Shown piece after piece: positions 1 to 7,822 of a stretch of DNA of 64,000 nucleotides. The DNA is from Sphingomonas sp. R-74633 (GTDB lineage Bacteria > Pseudomonadota > Alphaproteobacteria > Sphingomonadales > Sphingomonadaceae). The notes under the pieces were generated by a model, which saw nothing but the letters and a program-made list of their open reading frames with translations, was not told the origin of the DNA and made no database searches. Both the position numbers and the translations under genes were made by a program. The DNA lies in contig NZ_JACCFG010000001.1 in NCBI RefSeq assembly GCF_013416555.1, positions 1,239,057 to 1,303,056 on the forward strand, read 5' to 3'. The first letter of the stretch is position 1; every line of letters starts with the position of its first letter.

Positions 1-2097
1 CCCGCCGCTCTTCCAGTTGGTGTTGATGTAGGCGCTCTCTTCGATGAGATCGACGTCATACGTATTGCCCGGGACGATGACTTCGTCGGCACCGCCGAAC
101 ACGCGAGTCATGAACGACTTGATGTCGTCAAAGTCCTTGGGGTTGACCACCCACATGCCCGGCATGCCGTTGACCACGCCGCCCCAGTTGGTCTGGAAGG
201 TGACGTTGTTATAGGCATTGAGCGGCGTGGGCCGGTTGACGGTATAGCCCTGGAAGCAGGTCGGCACGTTGGCCGCAGAAGCGCCGCAGGCCGAGGGGCC
301 CGTCGCAGCCGGAAGTGCCGCGTTATAGCCCGGGTTGGAGACGAACTCGCCCGCGGAGCATTGCGGGTTGTCCATCACCACGTCGATCGCCTTCCACTGC
401 GCAGCACAGCCCTGCGGCGTCGCGGCGCCGTTCCCGCCATAGAAGTTCGAGAATAGGTGGAAGTTCTTGATCTGGGTCGAGCGATCCGAACGGCGCACGC
501 CGACATCGACGCGGTTGAGCAGGCCGAACAGGCCGCCGCCCTGGAACTCATAGCTGCCATCGGCACGGAACACGCCGAGATCGGACGTATTCTCCTGATT
601 GCCCTCGGACGAGAAGGCCGCAACCGCATAGCTGTTGAGGTTGGCCATATAGTCCTTGAGCGACTTGCCGGCGCCCAGGCCGCCCGAGATCGGGGTGTCG
701 AAGCCGCTGAAGGTCGGGTTGCTGCCGCGCAAGTCGAGATGCAGCAGCGGATCCTGGCCATAGCCCAGCGGGTTCGGATCGATATAGCGGCCGCCGTTCG
801 AGCCGATCACGCCATTGGTGTAGCGCGACGCCGGATATTGCGACGCGATGTTCGCCGGATAGAACGGCCCGCGAGTCAGGTCGTTCGGATTGCGGAACAG
901 GGTGAAGGCGCGGCTGCCTGCACGCCAGTTGCTCAGATCGCCCTGCACTTGGCCGTTCATGCTGCGAAGGCTCGCATCCGAACGCAGCGCACGCGCCGTG
1001 AAGGTGAACGGTCCGCCGGTGTTGTATTCCAGCTCGAGATTATAGTTGGTCGACTTCTCGTGCGCGGTGCGGTTGACCGAGAAGCTGTTGAACCACCAGA
1101 CATTGAGGTCGTACTGCGACACGTCAAGCCAGGGCTGGCCATTGCCGCCGGTCTGGCCCGAAGGCGTCGACTCGGTCGGGTTGGTCCAGGTCAGGCCGTT
1201 CCAGCGGTTCGAGATGTTCACTCCCGAGGCACGGTTATGCTCGACCAGCTCGGTGTGGAACACCTCGCCCGTCAGCGTCCAGCCTTCGGCGAACTTGAGC
1301 TGCACGGCACCGTTGATGCCGAAGCGGTTGCGCTCGACTTCGCGGCTGAACAGCTCATAGCCGTGCGGCGCGATCCAGTTGGCGCCGGCGCCGCCCCAGT
1401 CATTGTTGCCGAACGGGCTGCCGCCGATGCCGGCATAGTTGTTGCCGAGATGCGACTGGCTCTGCGTCGCGCCGACCATCACGCCGATCGTGTCGTTGCG
1501 CCAGCTGAACAGGCCGCTGATCAGGTGATCGTTCTTCTTGGTATAGTCGCCGCGCGAATATTCGGCCTGATCGGCGAGCGTGAGCCCGCTCTTGAGGTCG
1601 AACGGACGGCGCGTGCGCAGATCGACGGTGCCCGAAATGCCCGACAGCGCGTTGCGCAGGTCCTGCGACTTGTACACCACCACGGCGTTCATCAGCTGGG
1701 CGGGGATGTCGTTGAGGTTCGGCTGCGCGGTGCCGAGGTTGCCCGGGCTCAGATACTGCTCGCCGTTGAGTAGCGTGATCACCTGCGGCAGGCCGCGGAT
1801 GTTGACGCTCGAGCCCTCGCCCGCGTCACGCTTGATCTGGACGCCGGAAATACGCTGCAGCGCATCGACCACGGTGACGTCGGGCAGCTTGCCGATGTCT
1901 TCCGAGGAGATTGCGTCGACGATCGCCGTTTCGGTGCGCTTGATGTTGATCGCGCTCGCCTGCGAGGCGCGGATACCGGTGACGACGATCTCGTCGGCCT
2001 GATCCTCCTGCGGCGTGACCGTATCCTGGGCCCATGCCGGCGCGACCAACGCGGTCGACGCCAGCAAGCCGGCCATCAAACTGGATAATCCCTTCAT
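1..2097 (-). CDS. TonB-dependent receptor, 3' part cut off by the window edge
   Basis: Outer-membrane active transporter, probably for an oligosaccharide. The frame opens at an ATG at 2097, behind a GGGAGGA ribosome site, and stays open for 699 codons to base 1, so the C-terminal barrel strands are missing. Residues 1-24 form a signal peptide ending in APAWAQ. A short segment with DEIVVTGIR (TonB-box-like) is followed by a plug domain with DAISSEDIGKLPDVTVVDAL and INIRG-type motifs, typical of the large Xanthomonas/Caulobacter carbohydrate receptors (TIGR01782 type). It lies 67 bases after the GH3 beta-glucosidase gene on the same strand, so the two are probably co-transcribed. The 67-base gap contains a small GC hairpin (2131-2148) that might tune the ratio of the two products. 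The substrate cannot be read from the sequence; a beta-glucoside or beta-glucan fragment is inferred from the neighbour. Confidence 0.93.
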   Translation of the reverse strand, partial: MKGLSSLMAGLLASTALVAPAWAQDTVTPQEDQADEIVVTGIRASQASAINIKRTETAIVDAISSEDIGKLPDVTVVDALQRISGVQIKRDAGEGSSVNIRGLPQVITLLNGEQYLSPGNLGTAQPNLNDIPAQLMNAVVVYKSQDLRNALSGISGTVDLRTRRPFDLKSGLTLADQAEYSRGDYTKKNDHLISGLFSWRNDTIGVMVGATQSQSHLGNNYAGIGGSPFGNNDWGGAGANWIAPHGYELFSREVERNRFGINGAVQLKFAEGWTLTGEVFHTELVEHNRASGVNISNRWNGLTWTNPTESTPSGQTGGNGQPWLDVSQYDLNVWWFNSFSVNRTAHEKSTNYNLELEYNTGGPFTFTARALRSDASLRSMNGQVQGDLSNWRAGSRAFTLFRNPNDLTRGPFYPANIASQYPASRYTNGVIGSNGGRYIDPNPLGYGQDPLLHLDLRGSNPTFSGFDTPISGGLGAGKSLKDYMANLNSYAVAAFSSEGNQENTSDLGVFRADGSYEFQGGGLFGLLNRVDVGVRRSDRSTQIKNFHLFSNFYGGNGAATPQGCAAQWKAIDVVMDNPQCSAGEFVSNPGYNAALPAATGPSACGASAANVPTCFQGYTVNRPTPLNAYNNVTFQTNWGGVVNGMPGMWVVNPKDFDDIKSFMTRVFGGADEVIVPGNTYDVDLIEESAYINTNWKSGG

Positions 2098-2164
2098 TCC
2101 CTAGTCCTCCCACTCTGTTTTCTGCACCCCGGCGCATCTACGCGCGCCTCACCCGGTGCTTGTC

Positions 2165-4450
2165 TCAGGGCGCCAGCCGGCGTTCCTGCAAATCCGCCGC
2201 GCCCGTGAGCACCGGTTGACCGGCATCCCGCGCAATCGCGACACGATAGGTTCCCGCCGCCAGGTGCCATCCGGGCTGGGCGGTGTCGTAGTCCGCGACG
2301 ATGCGCGGCTCTGCGATGAGGGTGACGCGGCGCGTCTCGCCGGGCTTGAGCGTCACGCGCTCGAAGCCGGCCAGGCGCAACGGGCGGCTGCCCGTCGCCG
2401 GCGTCACGTAAAGCTGGGGCACGTCGGCGCCTTCGCGCTTGCCGCGATTGGTGACGTCGAAGCTCACCGTGAGCGCGGCGCCGCCTTCCACCTTGAGGTT
2501 CGCATAGGCGAAGCGCGTGTAGCTGAGGCCGTAGCCGAACGGGAAAGTCGGGCGGTGGCCCTGCCGGGCGTACCAGCGATAGCCGACGTCCGAGCCTTCC
2601 TTGTAGTCGATCACGAACGGCTTGATCGCGCGCGCATCGGTGCCGCGATCGGGCGAGGCCTTGATCTGCTCGAAGCCCGGCACGCTCGGCCGCGGCGCCT
2701 GGTCAAGCGATGCGGGGAAGGTGATCGGCAGGCGGCCCGAGGGGTTCACCTCGCCGAACAGTACGCGGGCGACCGCCTCTCCGCCGCGCTGGCCGGGATA
2801 CCAGGCGGCGAGCACCGCCGGCACCTTGTCGAGCCACGGCATCAGCACCGGGCCGCCGGTGTTGAGCACTACGGCGGTCTTCGGATTGGCGGCGGCGACC
2901 GCGGCGATCACTGCGTTCTGGTTGCCCTGGAGATCGATATTCTCCGGATCCTCGGCTTCGCTGGTCCACTGGGTGGCCCAGACGATCGCCAGATCCGCGT
3001 TCCTCGCCGCCGCGGCAGCAGCGTCGGGATCGCTGCCATCGACGAAATCGACACGCGCCTTGGGGGCCAGCGCGCGGATCGCCGCAAGCGGCGAGGAAGC
3101 GTGCCAGGTCATGCGCGCAAACGACGCAGCCGGGCCATTTTTGAGCGGTATCTCGACCGGCGCACCGCCATTCGAGCGGACCTGCGACGAGCCGCCGCCC
3201 GAGAGCACGCCGACATCGGCATGGCCGCCGATCAGCACGATGCGCTTCGCCGATTTGGCGAGCGGCAGCAGGTTCTTCTCGTTCTTGAGCAGCACGATCG
3301 CCGCCTCGGCCGCGCGCTGGGCGACTTCGGCATTCTTCGCATTGTCGATCGGTTGCGGCGCCTCGACGACGGGGGCGTCCATCACGCCGGTCGCGAACAT
3401 GCCATTGAGGATGCGCCGCGCCATGTCGTCGAGCCGCGCCATCGGCAGCTCGCCGCTCTCCACCGCCTTCTTCAGATCAGCGCGGAAGAAGAAATGCGTG
3501 TCGAGCTCGCCGCCCGATTGCTGGTCGAGCCCGTTGCGCGCCGCGCGCACCGTCGAGTGCACTGCGCCCCAATCGGACATCACCCAGCCCGGATACGCCC
3601 AGTCCTGCTTGAGCACGGTGTTGAGCAGGAACGCGTTCTCGCAGGCGAAGTCGCCATTGACCGACATGTAGGCGCACATCACCGAACCCGGCTTGCCGCG
3701 CTCGATCGCCAGCTCGAAGGCGAGCAGGTCACTCTCGCGGAACGCCGCCTCGCCGATCTTGCCGTCGCTTACGAAGCGGCCGGTTTCCTGCGCGTTCAGC
3801 GCGAAATGCTTGATCGTCGAGACGATATGGTTCGACTGGATGCCCTTGATCGACTCGCCCGCCATCGTGCCGGCGAGCAGCGGGTCTTCGCCCAGATATT
3901 CGAAGTTGCGGCCGCCCCAGGGATCGCGGGTCAGGTTGATGCCGCCGGCGAGCATCACGTTGAAGCGCTTGGCGCGCGCCTCGCTGCCGATCATCGCACC
4001 GCTGTCATAGGCGAGCTTCGGGTCGAAGGTGGCGGCGAGCGCCAGGCCCGAGGGGAGCGCAGTGGCGGTATCGCCCTTGCGCTGCTCGACCTGGTTGGCG
4101 ACGCCGAGGCTGGCATCGGTCTCGCGCAGCGCCGGGATGCCGAGCCGCGGGATCGCCGGCTGCTGGCCCGCCGAGGGGATCATGTCGGTGGGCGCCGCCG
4201 GATCCTTCGCCATCGGCGGGAACCACGTATAGACGAGCGCCAGCTTCTCCTCGAGCGTCATCGCCGAGAGCAGCATTTCCGCACGGGCAGCAGCAGGAAG
4301 CTTGGGATCGGACCAGGGACGCGCGACTGGGTCATTCGAAGCGGCAGGCGCGACGGGATCCTGCGCGAACGCGCCCGGCACCGGCCCGACCAACGCGGTG
4401 GTAGCGAGCAACGCCATCGAGCGCGCCACATGCCGCAGACTGACCAACAT
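2165..4450 (-). CDS. Periplasmic glycoside hydrolase family 3 beta-glucosidase (BglX type)
   Basis: Hydrolyses terminal beta-linked glucose (or xylose) from oligosaccharides in the periplasm. The 761-residue length fits BglX-type GH3 enzymes. Residues 1-30 are a signal peptide ending in GAFAQ. The N-terminal barrel contains the substrate-binding KHF (214-216) and the nucleophile motif VMSDWGA with Asp293. The second alpha/beta domain starts near residue 370, and a fibronectin-III-like C-terminal domain (about 640-750) contains the usual GKREGADVPQLYV-like segment. The ATG at 4450 has a good GGAGAGGTGA site. It is the first gene of a probable two-gene unit with the TonB-dependent receptor downstream. 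The promoter region holds two sets of palindromic operator-like sites (4536-4578 and 4661-4688), consistent with substrate-controlled expression. A beta-xylosidase activity cannot be excluded from sequence alone. Confidence 0.93.
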   Translation of the reverse strand: MLVSLRHVARSMALLATTALVGPVPGAFAQDPVAPAASNDPVARPWSDPKLPAAARAEMLLSAMTLEEKLALVYTWFPPMAKDPAAPTDMIPSAGQQPAIPRLGIPALRETDASLGVANQVEQRKGDTATALPSGLALAATFDPKLAYDSGAMIGSEARAKRFNVMLAGGINLTRDPWGGRNFEYLGEDPLLAGTMAGESIKGIQSNHIVSTIKHFALNAQETGRFVSDGKIGEAAFRESDLLAFELAIERGKPGSVMCAYMSVNGDFACENAFLLNTVLKQDWAYPGWVMSDWGAVHSTVRAARNGLDQQSGGELDTHFFFRADLKKAVESGELPMARLDDMARRILNGMFATGVMDAPVVEAPQPIDNAKNAEVAQRAAEAAIVLLKNEKNLLPLAKSAKRIVLIGGHADVGVLSGGGSSQVRSNGGAPVEIPLKNGPAASFARMTWHASSPLAAIRALAPKARVDFVDGSDPDAAAAAARNADLAIVWATQWTSEAEDPENIDLQGNQNAVIAAVAAANPKTAVVLNTGGPVLMPWLDKVPAVLAAWYPGQRGGEAVARVLFGEVNPSGRLPITFPASLDQAPRPSVPGFEQIKASPDRGTDARAIKPFVIDYKEGSDVGYRWYARQGHRPTFPFGYGLSYTRFAYANLKVEGGAALTVSFDVTNRGKREGADVPQLYVTPATGSRPLRLAGFERVTLKPGETRRVTLIAEPRIVADYDTAQPGWHLAAGTYRVAIARDAGQPVLTGAADLQERRLAP

Positions 4451-4535
4451 TCACCTCTCCCCTTCGGCGCACACGACTGCACCGTGCGCACCGCAGGGTG
4501 CGCCAGTTTATCCGATCCAACCTGGGGAGCCTTGT

Positions 4536-4578
4536 CCGACAACGCTGTCGGCTTCAGCGACAAGACAAGCCGACAGCG
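4536..4578. promoter_or_regulatory. Inverted repeat with three CCGACA half-sites
   Basis: CGCTGTCGGCTT (4543-4554) and AAGCCGACAGCG (4567-4578) form a perfect 12-base inverted repeat with a 12-base gap. A third CCGACA at 4536-4541 pairs with TGTCGG at 4546-4551, giving a second, tighter palindrome. The group sits about 90-130 bases before the beta-glucosidase start codon. It may be a multi-half-site regulator target or an RNA leader hairpin; no family can be assigned. Confidence 0.5.
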
Positions 4579-4660
4579 CCTCGTGGCGCGCAGCGGCAGC
4601 CTGTTCCAACACCCCTCTATCGCGGAGTCTTACGCTCCAGTGAGGCGCTTAAAGCATAGA

Positions 4661-4688
4661 TTGTGAGCGTTCTCAAGAACGTTCTCAA
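4661..4688. promoter_or_regulatory. Tandem LacI-like operator sites
   Basis: TTGTGAGCGTTCTCAA (4661-4676) and TCAAGAACGTTCTCAA (4673-4688) are each 16-base imperfect palindromes with a central CG and six of eight matching half-site positions. Their centres are 12 bases apart. The form, with TTGAGAAC half-sites around CG, resembles operators of LacI-family sugar repressors. They lie in front of the beta-glucosidase/TonB receptor unit. No LacI-family gene is in this window, so the regulator would be encoded elsewhere. Confidence 0.55.
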
Positions 4689-4757
4689 TTTTGTTACATC
4701 CACAACGGGATGTTAGCGCAACCATCGGGGAAATTGGGACAATCCGGCCCGGGCCGA

Positions 4758-5732
4758 CTATTTTCCGGCGTAGCGGATGACGATTTCGCCGGCGCGGGCC
4801 AGCGCGATTTCACGCGCCGGTGTAACCGGTTCGGCCGGAAGCCGCAGGAAAGCGGCCAGCGCGCGCAGGCGAAGCTCGACCGGCAGGATCGCGGCACCGA
4901 CCCTGGCAACGCCGGCGGGCAGCGGCGTACCGCCCTGCCCCGCCGCGGCCACTTCGATCCGTGGCATCGGCTGGACCAGGTCGCGGCGGATCGGACGGGT
5001 GCGCAGCACGAGCATCTTGCCGCCGCGCGCGACGCGCATGCGCGGACCGCCCTCGCCTTCCCCCGCCGTGGTGGAAAGCCGGGCGCCATCGCGATTGACC
5101 GACCAGATCACCCGGTAGCGCGCCTCGACGCTGGTGGCCGGCACGGGCATCGCGAACTTGTTGTCGAGCACCCAATTCTGCCCATCGACATCGACGAACA
5201 ACACCGCGTGCTGCTCCTGGTCGACATTGTCCCACACAATCGCAAGGCGCATCGCGCTTTCGGACAGGCCGAGGTCGCGCAGGGCGAAATATTTGGTGAG
5301 CGCGTAATCCTCACAATCGCCGCCGCGCGCGAACATCTCCGCAGGCGTCTCCCAGCGATCGGCCATGCCCCAATTGGCGAGGTCGGAGACATAGGGAAGC
5401 TTGTTCACTCGCGCCTGGACCGCGACGACGCGCTCGCCCGCGGGCAGGCCGCGCAGCGCCTCGAAGCCGGCACGCCAATTCGGACGGGCACCGCATTCGG
5501 CGGGCAGCTCGTCGGCAGGCATCATGCAGTGGATTGAAGACCTGGGAACGACCCCGCCCTCACGCGCCTCGCGCGCGAGTACATCGGTCCAGCGCGGCGC
5601 ATCGGCGAGCCGCAACGCGATCTCGCGACTCGCCGACTCGCCAGCGTCCATGGACGCGGCAAACGCAGACTGCCCCACAACCAGCGCCGCACAAGACAGC
5701 GCCAGCCGCGCTGTTGATACGCGACGCAACAC
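4758..5732 (-). CDS. Transglutaminase-like cysteine peptidase (BTLCP family, LapG-like)
   Basis: A 324-residue exported protein with a signal peptide ending near SAFA (residue 25). The central domain carries the three expected catalytic residues: Cys140 in RGGDCEDYALTKY, His175 in QEQHAVLFV and Asp190 in WVLDNKF. Their spacing is close to that of LapG, the periplasmic protease that clips large surface adhesins off the cell under cyclic-di-GMP control. The family (PF06035) is also common in Sphingomonas and rhizobia, where its role is mostly unknown. The start is GTG at 5732 behind a G-rich site. The gene is divergent from the tpsB/tpsA adhesin pair across a 348-base gap. A job in releasing a neighbouring adhesin is an inference from this position; no LapD-like partner is present in the window. 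The C-terminal ~100 residues are not recognised. Confidence 0.85.
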   Translation of the reverse strand: MLRRVSTARLALSCAALVVGQSAFAASMDAGESASREIALRLADAPRWTDVLAREAREGGVVPRSSIHCMMPADELPAECGARPNWRAGFEALRGLPAGERVVAVQARVNKLPYVSDLANWGMADRWETPAEMFARGGDCEDYALTKYFALRDLGLSESAMRLAIVWDNVDQEQHAVLFVDVDGQNWVLDNKFAMPVPATSVEARYRVIWSVNRDGARLSTTAGEGEGGPRMRVARGGKMLVLRTRPIRRDLVQPMPRIEVAAAGQGGTPLPAGVARVGAAILPVELRLRALAAFLRLPAEPVTPAREIALARAGEIVIRYAGK

Positions 5733-6080
5733 CCCAACCCCCCGGTTGAAACTGGAGGGAGGAATAGGCCGCGCACCCCTAAGGCGAGGCTAACGAAAGC
5801 CTAAGTATAAGCCACTGATTATAGTTAGGATTTATGGTTAACTCGGGGTTTCCACCCGGGAACGCAAGGAGTACGGAAGGCTAGACTCAGGGTTTGTACG
5901 GACATAAATTGGAAACAATATAATAGTCCCGTTGTGGATCAAAGGATTACTTCAAATACTCTGAAGTTAACGCTGACTCCGTCTTCCTGACTCGGCCCCG
6001 ATCATTGTAAGGGTTGAATCGATTGCGACCGATTCGGGGGATCCCGAGCTGCGCGCGATTCTCGGAGGGGGACCGGGGGC
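5733..6080. promoter_or_regulatory. Divergent intergenic region between the cysteine peptidase and tpsB
   Basis: A gene-free stretch of 348 bases that should hold promoters for both directions. It is clearly richer in A and T than its surroundings, mainly at about 5795-5975. One possible promoter for the plus direction is listed separately. No terminator or strong palindrome was found. Confidence 0.5.
5894..5924 (+). promoter_or_regulatory. Possible sigma-70-type promoter for tpsB-tpsA
   Basis: TTGTAC at 5894-5899 and a perfect TATAAT at 5919-5924 are separated by 19 bases, slightly longer than the ideal 17. This would give a leader of about 150 bases before the tpsB start codon. The match is by eye only. 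Confidence 0.3.
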
Positions 6081-7745
6081 ATGAGATTGAAGCGTTGTTG
6101 GTTACTTGCTGTTGCCGCCGCGGCAATTGTGCCGATGCATGCCGCGCACGCGCAGCAAACGGTCAATCCCGGACGAATCGATGAGCGGCTTCGGCCTGCC
6201 GACAAGGCGCCTGATGCCCGTTCGGTCGATGTGCCCGAGCTACCGCGCCAGCAAAGCGTGCCCGATTCGGCGATCCAGGTCCGCCTGACCCAGGTTCGAT
6301 TCGAAGGCGTCACCGCGGTGCCGATCGAGGCGCTCAACGCGCTCGCCGCCCCCTATCTCAACCGCGACATGCCGCTCGCCGAGGTGTTCAAGCTCGCCGA
6401 GGAAGTGACCGCCGAATATCGCCGCCGCGGCTTTGTGCTGTCGCGCGCCGTTGTCGGCCCGCAGCGCATCGAGGGCGGAATCCTCACGCTGCAGGTGGTC
6501 GAGGGGCATATCGGCAGCACCAGGATCGAAGGCGATGCGGGCGGCTATGCCCCCTATCTGAACGGCTATCTCGCCGACGTCGCCGCCGAGCGGCCGACGT
6601 CGGGCGCCGCACTCACCCGCGCGCTGCTCCTCGCTCGCGACCTGCAGGGCGTGGACGTGCGCGCCGTGCTCACCCCCTCCCCCAGCGAGATGGGCGCTGC
6701 CGATCTCTCGCTCGTGGTCGACAAGAAGCCGATCGAAGGCTTCTTCGCAGTCGACAATCGCGGCTCGCGCTGGCTCGGCCCGCTGCAGGTCTATGGCGGC
6801 CTGTCGTTCAACGACACGCTCGGCATTGGCGAGCGCATCTCGGTCACCGCCGTAAGTGCCCCGATCCACAAGGAGCTCGGCTTCGTCTCGATGACCTGGG
6901 ACCAGCCGCTGACCTATTCGGGCCTGCGCCTGACCGCGTTCGGCAGCTATGCCGCGACGCATCCGGGCGATGAGCTGCGCCTGCTCGACTTGCGCGGCCG
7001 CAGCGCGACCTATGGCTTTGCGCTGCGCTATCCGTTTGTCCGCAGCCGCGAGACCAATATCTTCGGTCGCCTCGTCTTCACCGGCCGCGACAGCAGCTCG
7101 CGCAACATCGTGATCGACCCGATCTTCGACGATTCGACTCGCACCGTGCAGGCCGAGATCTTCGGCAACTATGCAGCCCCCTGGGGTGGTGTGCTCAATG
7201 TTCGCGCCTCGGTCACCCAGGGCATGGACATCATCGGCGCAACGGTGCGCAGCGACCTGAACAAGTCGCGCGCCACCGCAACCGGCCAGGGCACCCGCGC
7301 CAACGCCGAAGTCTCCTTTGCCTATGGCGTAGCGGGCGGCCTGTATTTCCAGGCCAGCGGCGCGATGCAGTATAGCGCCGACAGCCTGCTCGCGAGCGAG
7401 GAGTTCGGCATCGGCGGCGAGAATTACGGCCATGCCTATGATTCGTCGGAGATCACCGGCGACAAGGGCGTCGCCGGCCGCGCCGAGCTGTTCTACGCCG
7501 CCAGCAGCAAGCTCGGCACGGTGCAGCCTTATGGCTTCTATGAGGCCGGCAAGGTCCTCCAGAACAAGCCGCTGCCCGGCGAGCCGCGCCACGCATCGAT
7601 CGAATCGATGGGCTTCGGCGTGCGCTTCAGCACGGCTCCCGGAATCAACGGCTCGCTCGAATATGCGAAGCCGATCAACCGGCCTGTCGCCTCGCGCGGC
7701 GACAAGGATGGCCGCGTCTTCTTCTCGTTGGGCATGTCGTTCTGA
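6081..7745 (+). CDS. TpsB transporter, FhaC/ShlB/HecB family (two-partner secretion)
   Basis: Outer-membrane pore that exports the large TpsA protein encoded 68 bases downstream. The 554 residues start with a signal peptide (cleavage after AHAQ, about residue 25), then a linker that should hold the plug helix, two POTRA domains (about residues 65-220, with RFEGVTAVPIEAL and YRRRGFVLSRAVV typical of POTRA1), and a 16-strand barrel domain to the end. The L6-loop motif that normally reads GRGYD appears as GHAYDSSEITGDKG, so the usual Arg is replaced by His while the GD following it is kept. The last strand ends in Phe (SLGMSF), as expected for Bam-inserted barrels. The ATG at 6081 follows GGAGGGGG at 6062-6069. 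Confidence 0.95.
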   Translation: MRLKRCWLLAVAAAAIVPMHAAHAQQTVNPGRIDERLRPADKAPDARSVDVPELPRQQSVPDSAIQVRLTQVRFEGVTAVPIEALNALAAPYLNRDMPLAEVFKLAEEVTAEYRRRGFVLSRAVVGPQRIEGGILTLQVVEGHIGSTRIEGDAGGYAPYLNGYLADVAAERPTSGAALTRALLLARDLQGVDVRAVLTPSPSEMGAADLSLVVDKKPIEGFFAVDNRGSRWLGPLQVYGGLSFNDTLGIGERISVTAVSAPIHKELGFVSMTWDQPLTYSGLRLTAFGSYAATHPGDELRLLDLRGRSATYGFALRYPFVRSRETNIFGRLVFTGRDSSSRNIVIDPIFDDSTRTVQAEIFGNYAAPWGGVLNVRASVTQGMDIIGATVRSDLNKSRATATGQGTRANAEVSFAYGVAGGLYFQASGAMQYSADSLLASEEFGIGGENYGHAYDSSEITGDKGVAGRAELFYAASSKLGTVQPYGFYEAGKVLQNKPLPGEPRHASIESMGFGVRFSTAPGINGSLEYAKPINRPVASRGDKDGRVFFSLGMSF

Positions 7746-7822
7746 TCGGGGGGCGATCGGGACGTCGTTGATTTGAGAATTGCGGGCTGGCCACCCGAAA
7801 CGGCCGAACAGGGATGATGGAT

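Larger units (their letters stand above)
4451..4757. promoter_or_regulatory. Upstream control region of the GH3/TonB receptor unit
   Basis: This 307-base stretch has no gene. It lies between the 3' end of the cysteine peptidase gene and the start of the beta-glucosidase gene, both on the minus strand. It holds the two candidate operator clusters listed separately and a 12-base palindrome (4745-4756) directly after the peptidase stop codon. I could not place -35 and -10 boxes with confidence. Confidence 0.5.

Noticed and set aside
2156..4666. An 836-codon plus-strand frame over the beta-glucosidase gene
   Set aside because: The minus strand encodes a complete GH3 enzyme with intact catalytic motifs; the plus frame has shadow composition only.
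4745..4756. CGGCCCGGGCCG palindrome after the cysteine peptidase gene as a terminator
   Set aside because: It has no loop and no T-run on the minus strand; a 12-base GC palindrome is not rare in such DNA.
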